From: Bradyrhizobium cytisi
GTDB lineage: Bacteria; Pseudomonadota; Alphaproteobacteria; Rhizobiales; Xanthobacteraceae
Direction of reading: 5' to 3'
Assembly: GCF_008123515.1 (NCBI RefSeq)
Contig: NZ_VSSR01000038.1
Location: 49,509-113,508 of the forward strand
Length of the DNA: 64,000 nt
In this document: positions 33,813 through 41,567 of the stretch, one piece after another
Position numbering within the stretch: the first letter of the stretch is position 1
Layout of the letters: the number at the start of each line of letters is the position of its first letter
Made by a program: the position numbers and the translations under genes
Notes under the pieces: generated by a model
What the model was told of the DNA's origin: nothing
The model's input: only the letters and a program-made list of their open reading frames with translations
The model's database searches: none

Positions 33813-35180
33813 TTATTCCGCGGCGTCGCGCGGCTGTACTTTCCAGGCGCCGGCAGCCGGCCGCTTCAGCCCGAGATTGTCCCGCAGTGTCTTGCCGCGA
33901 TATTCCTTCTGGAACAGCCCGCGCCGCTGCAATTCCGGCACGATATGCCGCACGAAGTCCGCGTAGGAACCGGGCACGTAGGTCGCGGCGATGACAAAGC
34001 CGTCGCAACCGCGCTCGACGAACATCTCTTCGAGCTTGTCCGCGATCTCCCTGGGGCCGCCGACCATGGCATCGTGCACTTGGCCGCGGCCGGAGAAGGT
34101 GACGAAGTCGTGCGCGCTCGGATTGCTCTTGCCGGAATTCTTCAGCACGCCGTCGCGGATGCCCAGGATGCCCTGCATGCTCTTCAAGTCGTCCGTCGTC
34201 AAAGGTTCGTCGAGATCCTTGGAGGCGAAGTCGTAATTGAGCGCTTCGGCGAGCAGCGACAGCGCGTCGATCTCCAGCGGCAGCTTGTTGATCAGCGCCA
34301 TCTTGTCCTCGGCTTCCGCCTTGGTCGCGGCGCAGACCGGCGTCGTCAGATTGCAAAGTCGCATCTGGTCGGGATCGCGGCCGGCTTTCGCGGCCTCGTT
34401 GCGCACGGCGACATAGCCTTCCTTGGCGCCGGCGAGATTGCGCGCGGCGGTGAAAATTACCTCGCCCCAACGGCCGGCAAAGCGCTGGCCGCGGCCGGAT
34501 GCGCCGGCCTGGATGATGACGGGATGGCCCTGGTCCGAGCGCGGCACGGTGAACGGCCCGCGCGATTTGTAGGCTGGCCCCTTGTGATCGAGCCGCTTCA
34601 CCTTGCTCGGATCGGCGAAGCGGCCGCTCGTTTTGTCCATGATGAGCGCGCCGTCTTCCCATGTGTCCCAATGGCCGAGCACGACCTCCATGAATTCGTC
34701 GGCCTTGTCGTAGCGGGAATCGTGTTCGGGATGGGAGTCGCGCCCCATGTTGAGCGCCTCGCCGTCGTTCAGCGACGTCACGACGTTCCAGCCTGCGCGC
34801 CCGCCCGACATCAGATCGAGCGTCGCGAAGCGGCGGGCGACGTCGAAGGGCTCGTAGTATGTGGTCGAGCAGGTCGCGCCCAGCCCGAGCTTGTCGGTGA
34901 CCAGGCCCATCGTGGTCAGCACGATCAGCGGATCCATCTTCACGCAACGGATGCCGTATTCGACGGTGTGGGCGTGGTCGTTACCGTAGCGGTCCGGCAT
35001 CGCCAGCCGATCATCGAAGAACGCCATGTGGAGTTTGCCGGATTCGAGGATTCTGGCGATCTCCTGGTAATAATCCGCCGACATCGAATCTGAGCGCGAG
35101 TCCGGATGCCGCCACGAGCTTGGCAGGTTCGTGCAGTTCTGCGCCTGAAGGAAGCCGACCAGGACCATCTGCCGATTCAT
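33813..35180 (-). CDS. NtaA/SnaA/DszA-type FMN-dependent monooxygenase (second copy)
   Basis: 455 residues, family hallmarks NRQMVLVGFLQAQNCTNLPSSWRHP at the start, LMSGGRAGWNVVTSLNDGEALNMGR and VIIQAGASGRGQRFAGRWGE. It belongs to the same LLM group as the gene at 12964-14343 but is clearly diverged from it. It needs FMNH2 from a reductase encoded elsewhere. Unlike the first copy, its immediate neighbours are deletion remnants of an FAH-like hydrolase (downstream) and an Ldh2-like dehydrogenase (upstream). The enzyme itself shows no damage and may be an orphan of a former catabolic operon. Confidence 0.9.
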   Translation of the reverse strand: MNRQMVLVGFLQAQNCTNLPSSWRHPDSRSDSMSADYYQEIARILESGKLHMAFFDDRLAMPDRYGNDHAHTVEYGIRCVKMDPLIVLTTMGLVTDKLGLGATCSTTYYEPFDVARRFATLDLMSGGRAGWNVVTSLNDGEALNMGRDSHPEHDSRYDKADEFMEVVLGHWDTWEDGALIMDKTSGRFADPSKVKRLDHKGPAYKSRGPFTVPRSDQGHPVIIQAGASGRGQRFAGRWGEVIFTAARNLAGAKEGYVAVRNEAAKAGRDPDQMRLCNLTTPVCAATKAEAEDKMALINKLPLEIDALSLLAEALNYDFASKDLDEPLTTDDLKSMQGILGIRDGVLKNSGKSNPSAHDFVTFSGRGQVHDAMVGGPREIADKLEEMFVERGCDGFVIAATYVPGSYADFVRHIVPELQRRGLFQKEYRGKTLRDNLGLKRPAAGAWKVQPRDAAE

Positions 35181-35201
35181 GCTGCTGTTCTCCGGATGGG
35201 G

Positions 35202-35372
35202 TCAGGCGAGATCAAGGACGGTGTCGAGCCTGTATTCGCGCGCCAGCGCGCGCAGCTTCTTGGCGTTGACGCAGCCGACGGCAACAGCGTCGGCTTCTTC
35301 CTCGGAGGCTCCAGCGGCGCGGAGCAGCGCAGCGCTGACGCGCGCGAGGCGATCGGCCTTGACGATGGGCAT
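35202..35372 (-). pseudogene. 5' remnant of an Ldh2/malate-dehydrogenase-like gene
   Basis: From an ATG at 35372 with GAGGG upstream, 56 codons. The first 39 residues (MPIVKADRLARVSAALLRAA ... DAVAVGCVNA) read as the N-terminus of the Ldh2/YlbC family of NAD(P)-dependent malate/lactate dehydrogenases, which normally continue LAGHDSHGV. Here the sequence switches abruptly to KKLRALAREYRLDTVLDLA and stops. The switch marks a deletion or fusion; the origin of the tail is unknown. It sits 21 bp before the monooxygenase start, so its promoter may still drive that gene. Confidence 0.6.
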
Positions 35373-35667
35373 GGCGTTCCCTCGGCTTGGTGCCCTTAAC
35401 GGGCTGCTTGTTGGGAGCCATCGTCTCAAAGCGGGGCTCCGATATCAATCTCCCGTAAACCAATACAGGGCTGCAAATTCGTGAAGAGAGCGCGGCTTTG
35501 GTCGTCAATTCCTGCCGCGCGGCGGTATTCCCGACAGTTTCGTGGCGGTCATTCGCAGCTCGTTCACTTTGATCGGCGGTTTCCCGTGCGCAATAACGAC
35601 CACTTAGCCGATCCCCGTTCATAAAGCACCCGGGAGAAATCGGCAGAAATGCCCGGGAGTTAAGATC
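35373..35667. other. 295-bp divergent region upstream of four-GAF protein
   Basis: Lies between the Ldh2-like remnant and the GGDEF-EAL gene. It contains the direct repeat CCCGGGAG at about 35629 and 35653; the second copy serves as the ribosome site of the GTG start. No other gene or clear operator was recognised. Confidence 0.4.
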
Positions 35668-38600
35668 GTGCAGACGACCCTCGCGCGCACCTTTGCAGCG
35701 TTGAGTGCCATCAACGAAGCGATCCTCTACGCGAAATCGCCGGACGAGCTGCACCAGAAGGTCTGCGACGCCGGGTTCGCGAGTGGAGACTTCATGGCTG
35801 TTGCCGTGTTCCTAGTGGAGCCGGATGGCCAGCGCTTGCGCTTTGCGGCCGGCTGCGGCGACGACGTGGCGCGGCTGCGCGCAATCGAGATCACCACGGA
35901 AGCCGGCACCCCCGAAGGCATGGGCGTCGGTGGCGAAGCGTTTCGCAGCCAGAAGCTCTGCATCAGCAACGACTATCTGAATGACCCGCGCTCGCTGGCG
36001 TGGCGCGAGGGGGCGGCCAAGGCGCATATCGGCGCGGCCGCGGCCCTGCCGCTGCTGTGCAACGGCAAGAGCGTCGGCGTCCTGTTCGTGACCCGCAGCG
36101 AGGCCGGCTCGCTGACCGAGCAAATGGTGTCGCTGTTCGAGCGCATGTCGGCCAACATTTCCTATGCGCTGGAGAATTTCACGCGCGAGACCGCGCGGCA
36201 GACCAGCGAGCGGGCGACACGACGTCTCAACCGAATGTTCGGCGCGCTCAGCGCGACCAACGAAGCCATTCTGCGTGCGAAAAACGAGCAAGAGCTGTAC
36301 CAGCTTGTGTGCGATGCCTCCGTGCACGGCGGCAAGTCGCTGGTGACATTCGTCTTGCTGAAGGAGCGGGGCTCGCATTGGCTCAAGCCTGTCGCCGGTA
36401 CCGGTGAGAACGTGGAGATCGTCGCCCAGACGAGCTATTCGGTCGATCCCGAGAACCCCTATGGCCGTGGTATTTCCGGCGAGGTGTTTCGGACCCAGAA
36501 GCCCATCGTCGAGCGCGATCTCGCGCGTCGCACCAGGGGTACGCCGTGGGAGCAGGCCAACGTCAACACTGGCGTCGCCGCCTGTGTCGCGGCCCCCCTG
36601 ATCAAGCACGGCCAAAGCATTGGCGTGATCCTGGCCTTCCTCAGCCAGTCCTGGGCCAAGGACGAGGAAATCGTCGGGCTGATGCTGCGCATCGCCGAGA
36701 ACGTCTGCTTTGCCATCGACAATTTCGACCGCGAGGCTGAGAAGGCACGGATCGCCGAGGAAGAGGAGCGCCTGGCGCGCATGTATGCGGCGCTGAGCGC
36801 GACCAATGAGGCGATCCTGCGCGCACACTCGCGGGCCGAGCTGTTCGACCTCGTTTGCGAAGCAACAGCGAAGGGCGCGAAGTTTACTTCCGCCGCCATC
36901 GCGCTGGTCGATCATCAAGCCGAGCTGCTCCGCGTTACCGCCTGCTACGGGCCAAACGCGGATACGGTCCGCAACTTCAAATTCTCCACCTCCGACCAGG
37001 TGCCCGAAGGGCGCGGGTTGACCGGAACAGCCTTCCGCACGCGCCAGCCCTGCATCAGCAACGACGTGCTGTCCGACGACCGGATCACGCCTTGGGTAGC
37101 CAACGCCCGCAGCAACGGTATCGGATCCTCCGCGGCGCTGCCGCTGCTGAACGGCGATCGTGTCGAAGGCGTATTTCTCTTCAACTCGCCGGAGTGCGGC
37201 ACGTTCACGCCGGAATTCGTCGAGCTGCTGCAACGGCTCCAGGCCAATGTCGCCTTCGCGCTCGACAATTTCGACCGGGCCGAGGAGCGGTCGCGGACCG
37301 AGGAGCAGAAGGAGCGCCTGACGCGCATGTTCGCGGCGCTGAGCGCCACCAACGAAGCGATCGTGCGCGCCAAGTCACGCACCGAGCTGTTTGAGCTCGT
37401 GTGTCAGGCCGCGTCCACCGGCGGCAAGTTCACCTCGACGACCATTGCGCTCGCCAAGGCCGACAACGACCAGCTCGAGATCGTCGCGGCCGCGGGGCCG
37501 TCGGCCGAGACCACGCGGAACGTTCGTCTCTCCATCGATGCCGACCGGCCCGAAGGCCGCGGCATGAGCGGCACCGCGTTCCGCACCCGGCAGCCCTGTG
37601 TCAGCAACGACTATGTCAATGATAGCCGTGTGAGCGCCTTCCATGGCGTGCTGCAGGGCGATGGCGCGCGCTCTGGCGCGGCGTTCCCGCTGATCACGCA
37701 CGACAAGCCGGTCGGCGTCATGATCTACATGTCGACCGAGCAGGATACCTTCACATCCGAGTTCGTCGAGCTGTTGCAGCGTCTCGCCGACAACGTCTCC
37801 TTCGCGATCGAGAATTTCGATCGCGCCGACGAGAAGAACGAGGCGGACGAGCGCATCGAATATCTGGCGTCGCATGACAGTCTGACCGATCTGCCGAACC
37901 GCGAGACCTTCAACGGGCTGCTGCGCGAGGCGATCGACGCGGCGCAGCGCCACGATCACCGCTTCGCGGTGCTGTTCATCGATCTCGACCGCTTCAAGGT
38001 CATCAACGATTCGCTGGGTCATGAGGCTGGCGATTTGCTCCTGCTCGAGGTGGCGAACCGCTTGCGCGGCGCGCTGCGGGAAAGCGACGTGGTGGCTCGC
38101 CTCGGCGGCGACGAGTTCGTGGTGATCCTCGACCAGTGCGGCGAGATCGACGACGTCCAGCGCATCGCCACCGGGCTGTTGACGGCGCTCGCCGAGCCCA
38201 TGGAGCTCGCCGGCCACGAGTGCCACACCACCGCCTCGATCGGCATCGCGATGTATCCGGCCAACGGCGCCGACGCGCAGACGCTGACCAAGAACGCCGA
38301 CATGGCGATGTATCTCGCCAAGGAAGACGGCAAGAACGGCTATCGCTTCTTCTCCAAGGAAGTGAAGACGCAGTCGATCGAACGGCTATCGCTCGAAAGC
38401 GCGCTGCGCCGGGCGCTGGAGCGCGAGCAGTTCTCGCTGAATTATCAGCCCAAGGTCGACATGGAGACCGGACAGATCACCGGCGTGGAAGCGCTGTTGC
38501 GCTGGAGCCATCCCGATCTCGGCAATATCTCGCCGGCGCAATTCATTCCGCTTGCGGAAGAGACCGGTCTGATCGTGCCGATCGGCCGCTGGGTGGTGAA

Positions 38601-39234
38601 GGAGGCCTGCGCGCAGGCGATGGCCTGGCAGCGCCGCGGCCTGCTGCCGGTGTCGATGGCGGTCAATCTGTCACCGCGGCAGTTCGTCGACGAGCATCTG
38701 TTGCAGGACGTCGACGAGGCGCTGGCGGCCTCCGGCATGTCGCCGGTGCTGCTCCAGCTCGAGGTCACCGAGAGCATGATGATGCGCAACGTCGGACGCG
38801 CGCTGAAGGTGCTCGACGCCATCCAGAGCCGCGGCATCCGGCTTGCCATCGACGATTTCGGCACCGGCTATTCGTCGATGTCGCTGATGAAGCATTTTCC
38901 GATCGACACCATCAAGATCGACCGCTCCTTCGTGCGCGACCTGCCGCAGGATTCGGAAGACCAGGCGATCGCGCAGGCGATCATCAGCATGGGCAAGGCG
39001 CTCGGCATGACAGTGGTTGCCGAGGGCGTCGAGAACGCCGAGCAGGAGGCCTTCCTGCGGACCCATGGCTGCGACGAGATGCAGGGTTTTCTGATCTCCA
39101 AGCCGGTGCCGGCGCGGCAGATGGCCGAGCTGCTGCGGCCGATGGAGGCGCTCGTCGCGCCGCCGCTCCAACCGGAGGCGGATCCGACTGCGGACGAATC
39201 CGCGGCACTACGGCTGAAACGCGCTGTCGTCTGA
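35668..39234 (+). CDS. Four-GAF GGDEF-EAL protein (c-di-GMP turnover)
   Basis: 1188 residues, GTG start with CGGGAG 8 bases upstream. Four GAF modules recur with a regular period of about 182 residues, each opening with ALSATNEAI-like helix (near 11, 192, 374 and 556). Then a GGDEF domain (RLGGDEFV near 812) with an intact inhibitory RxxD (RESD) five residues before it, and an EAL domain (GVEALLRW near 940, EVTES, DDFGTGYSS, KIDRSFV, EGVE) with all catalytic motifs. There are no membrane segments. Both synthase and phosphodiesterase look functional, so output is probably set by GAF ligands. Its 3' end overlaps the next gene on the other strand by 27 bp. Confidence 0.94.
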   Translation: MQTTLARTFAALSAINEAILYAKSPDELHQKVCDAGFASGDFMAVAVFLVEPDGQRLRFAAGCGDDVARLRAIEITTEAGTPEGMGVGGEAFRSQKLCISNDYLNDPRSLAWREGAAKAHIGAAAALPLLCNGKSVGVLFVTRSEAGSLTEQMVSLFERMSANISYALENFTRETARQTSERATRRLNRMFGALSATNEAILRAKNEQELYQLVCDASVHGGKSLVTFVLLKERGSHWLKPVAGTGENVEIVAQTSYSVDPENPYGRGISGEVFRTQKPIVERDLARRTRGTPWEQANVNTGVAACVAAPLIKHGQSIGVILAFLSQSWAKDEEIVGLMLRIAENVCFAIDNFDREAEKARIAEEEERLARMYAALSATNEAILRAHSRAELFDLVCEATAKGAKFTSAAIALVDHQAELLRVTACYGPNADTVRNFKFSTSDQVPEGRGLTGTAFRTRQPCISNDVLSDDRITPWVANARSNGIGSSAALPLLNGDRVEGVFLFNSPECGTFTPEFVELLQRLQANVAFALDNFDRAEERSRTEEQKERLTRMFAALSATNEAIVRAKSRTELFELVCQAASTGGKFTSTTIALAKADNDQLEIVAAAGPSAETTRNVRLSIDADRPEGRGMSGTAFRTRQPCVSNDYVNDSRVSAFHGVLQGDGARSGAAFPLITHDKPVGVMIYMSTEQDTFTSEFVELLQRLADNVSFAIENFDRADEKNEADERIEYLASHDSLTDLPNRETFNGLLREAIDAAQRHDHRFAVLFIDLDRFKVINDSLGHEAGDLLLLEVANRLRGALRESDVVARLGGDEFVVILDQCGEIDDVQRIATGLLTALAEPMELAGHECHTTASIGIAMYPANGADAQTLTKNADMAMYLAKEDGKNGYRFFSKEVKTQSIERLSLESALRRALEREQFSLNYQPKVDMETGQITGVEALLRWSHPDLGNISPAQFIPLAEETGLIVPIGRWVVKEACAQAMAWQRRGLLPVSMAVNLSPRQFVDEHLLQDVDEALAASGMSPVLLQLEVTESMMMRNVGRALKVLDAIQSRGIRLAIDDFGTGYSSMSLMKHFPIDTIKIDRSFVRDLPQDSEDQAIAQAIISMGKALGMTVVAEGVENAEQEAFLRTHGCDEMQGFLISKPVPARQMAELLRPMEALVAPPLQPEADPTADESAALRLKRAVV

Positions 39235-39549
39235 CGGCTGCGGGTGCAGCTCGCGGATGTCCGCTTCCTTCACTTTCGCTTTGCGCGGAAAATTATCCGG
39301 CCAGGACGGCGAGGTTTGCTCGGCGAACAGCTCGAAAATGGCATGTGCGCCTTCGGCGAAGCTCGAGCCGTCGCCGAGGCCCAGCTCGCAACACCACGCG
39401 TGTCGCATCGGCTCGTGCGCGTCGAGCACGGCCATCGCGGGTCCCCACCACCAAGCCGGTGCCGGCGAGCGTTCGTCCTCCGGCACGGCGTGCCAGAGGA
39501 CGAGCTCGCCCATCACGCGCTCGAATTGCAGGCTTGCGGCCTGATGCAT
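39208..39549 (-). CDS. Conserved protein of unknown function
   Basis: 113 residues from the ATG at 39549 with AAGGAG upstream; the longer frame is rejected. The sequence has no membrane segment or signal and is rich in Trp and Ala (APAWWWGPAMAVLDAHEPMRHAWCCELGLGDGSS). I do not recognise a family. The stop lies 27 bp inside the 3' end of the convergent GGDEF-EAL gene. Coding is supported by the good ribosome site and sequence complexity, not by homology. Confidence 0.55.
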   Translation of the reverse strand: MHQAASLQFERVMGELVLWHAVPEDERSPAPAWWWGPAMAVLDAHEPMRHAWCCELGLGDGSSFAEGAHAIFELFAEQTSPSWPDNFPRKAKVKEADIRELHPQPSDDSAFQP

Positions 39550-39753
39550 TCGTGCTCCTTGGACCGCGCCAGATAGCGGGCCGATGCGCGGACTCGATTG
39601 TCGCCTTCGCTGTGAAAAATCGGCTCGCGCTGTCGGTCGAGCCACGTGCGCCGCTTCCATTGGCGGCCATGCGGCGGCCGGCTTGGTCGCCGCCGCTGAC
39701 TGTAACAATCTCTTTAGCCGCTCGGAGTTCCGGTCGGCAAGATAATACGACGC

Positions 39754-40746
39754 CTAGCGCGATTTGAGCGGATGCGCCTTCTGGTGCCAGGCCCAGGCGG
39801 TGCGGATCACGGTCGGCAGGTCGGAATGGCGCGGCACGAAGTCCAGCACTTTTCGGGCGGCCGAAGGGTCGGCGACCAGATAGGTGGGATCGCCGGCGCG
39901 GCGCGGCTTGACGGTGTGCGGCACCTCGCGCCCGGTTTCCTGCCTGATAGCAGTGAGGATCTCGCGCACGGAGAAGCCCGCGCCGGTGCCGAGATTGAAG
40001 CTGCCGCCGGTATGTCCCGTTTCCAGCAGCTTCAAAGCCGCGACATGCGCAGCAGCGAGATCAGTGACGTGGATATAGTCACGGATCGCAGTGCCGTCGG
40101 GTGTGTCATAGTCGCCGCCGAACACGGCGAACTCGACATGACCCTGCAGCGCCATCATGGCGCGCGGAATGAGATGCGTCTCGTTGTCACGCAATTCGCC
40201 GATGCCGCCGGCCGGATCGGCGCCGCTGGCATTGAAATAGCGCAGGCAGAACGCGCCGAAGCCGTAGGCCGCGCGATAATCGGCGAGCATGCGCTCGATC
40301 ATCCACTTCGAAGCACCGTAAGGATTGATCGGCGCGCAGGGAAAATCCTCCGGCAGCGCCTTGGAATCGGCGTTGCCATAGACCGCGCCGCTCGAGGAGA
40401 ACACGATGCGGTGGCAGCCGGCGTTGCGCATCGCCTGGAGTAGCGACAGCGTGCCCTGGACGTTGTTGATGTAATATTTCTGCGGGTCGGTCATGGATTC
40501 GCCGACAAGGCTCGCCGCCGCGAAATGCATCACCGCCGTCGCCTTATGGTCGGCAAAGGCGCGCGCCAGCGTCGCGCCGTCGAGCAGATCGCCCGTCACC
40601 AGCTCCCCGGCCACGAAGCTGCGATGACCCGTTGTGAGATTGTCATAGACGACGGGCCGATAGCCGGCAGCGGAAAGGGCACGGCAGGCATGCGAGCCGA
40701 TATAGCCCGCGCCTCCTGTGACGAGGACAGTCGGCTGGTCATTCAT
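39754..40746 (-). CDS. galE: UDP-glucose 4-epimerase
   Basis: 330 residues. Extended SDR: N-terminal NAD motif VLVTGGAGYIGSHACRAL, catalytic SSSGAVYG and Y-x3-K (NPYGASKWMIE), and GalE-specific RYFNASGADP and GTAIRDYIHVTDLA. It interconverts UDP-glucose and UDP-galactose in the cytoplasm and supplies galactosyl units for the polysaccharide. In rhizobia the equivalent is exoB. It is the last gene of a three-gene operon, starting 14 bp after the WecG-type glycosyltransferase. Confidence 0.93.
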   Translation of the reverse strand: MNDQPTVLVTGGAGYIGSHACRALSAAGYRPVVYDNLTTGHRSFVAGELVTGDLLDGATLARAFADHKATAVMHFAAASLVGESMTDPQKYYINNVQGTLSLLQAMRNAGCHRIVFSSSGAVYGNADSKALPEDFPCAPINPYGASKWMIERMLADYRAAYGFGAFCLRYFNASGADPAGGIGELRDNETHLIPRAMMALQGHVEFAVFGGDYDTPDGTAIRDYIHVTDLAAAHVAALKLLETGHTGGSFNLGTGAGFSVREILTAIRQETGREVPHTVKPRRAGDPTYLVADPSAARKVLDFVPRHSDLPTVIRTAWAWHQKAHPLKSR

Positions 40747-40760
40747 GTCGTTCTACCTTC

Positions 40761-41567
40761 TCAGCGATTGAACGGCCGATTGCGGCTGAAGAGAAGATAG
40801 ATCGCGCGGGGGTTGGTGGTCAAATAGCGCCAGAACAGGCGGCGCGGCTCGAGCCAGGTGCGCCAAGCCCATTCGAGTCCGATCCGCTGCATCCATTGCG
40901 GTGCGCGCGAGCGGCTGCCCGACAGGAAATTGAACAGGCCGCCTGACGTCTTGATAACGCCGACATTGGTCAGCAGCGGCGTGTATTTCTCGACGAAGGC
41001 CTGTTCAGAAGGTACGCCGAGCGCGACCCACAGGCAATCCGGCGCGAGGGCGTTGATCTCCTCGACCTTGGCCCGCAGTGCGTCGCCATCGAGATAGCCG
41101 TGACTGTGCCCGACGATCTTGAGCTTCGGATACATGTTCTGGACCCGTCTGACCGCCGCAGCGTTCTCTTCCTCGCTGGCGCCGAGCATGTAGAAGGTGC
41201 GGCCGGCAACCTCAGCCTTGCGCGCGACGATATGGAACAGGTCCGTGGTGGCAACGCGCTCCGGCAGCGGAAACCAGGACTGCAGCTTTGACGCCGCCAC
41301 CAGCGGCTGGCCGTCGGCATTGATCAGATCGGCGGCGCGGAACAGGCGTTCGGTCTGCGGCTCGGTCGAGCAGCGCGCCAGCACCTCGCCATTGGCCGAC
41401 GTCATATACAACGGGCGGCCAATGCGATGACGCGGATCCGTCGCCTCGATCATGAAATCGGCGGTGGCTTCCAGGTCGAGTGCGGCCATGCGAAGGCCGC
41501 CGACGGTGATCCGTGGCACCTCGGCAGTCGCGGCCCGGCCGTCCAGATTGACGCGGCGCTCAAGCAT
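40761..41567 (-). CDS. WecG/TagA/CpsF family glycosyltransferase
   Basis: 268 residues from the ATG at 41567, which overlaps the end of the upstream gene by 8 bp (translational coupling). GT26 family features: YMTSANGEVLARCSTEPQTERLFRAADLINADGQPLV at the N-terminus, RTFYMLGASEEENAAAV, and LWVALGVPSEQAFVEKY with the terminal FWRYLTTNPRAIYL. The family transfers ManNAcA/ManNAc or glucose units to lipid-linked intermediates on the cytoplasmic membrane face. The longer open frame upstream is an overlap with the chain-length gene. Part of the polysaccharide operon. Confidence 0.9.
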   Translation of the reverse strand: MLERRVNLDGRAATAEVPRITVGGLRMAALDLEATADFMIEATDPRHRIGRPLYMTSANGEVLARCSTEPQTERLFRAADLINADGQPLVAASKLQSWFPLPERVATTDLFHIVARKAEVAGRTFYMLGASEEENAAAVRRVQNMYPKLKIVGHSHGYLDGDALRAKVEEINALAPDCLWVALGVPSEQAFVEKYTPLLTNVGVIKTSGGLFNFLSGSRSRAPQWMQRIGLEWAWRTWLEPRRLFWRYLTTNPRAIYLLFSRNRPFNR

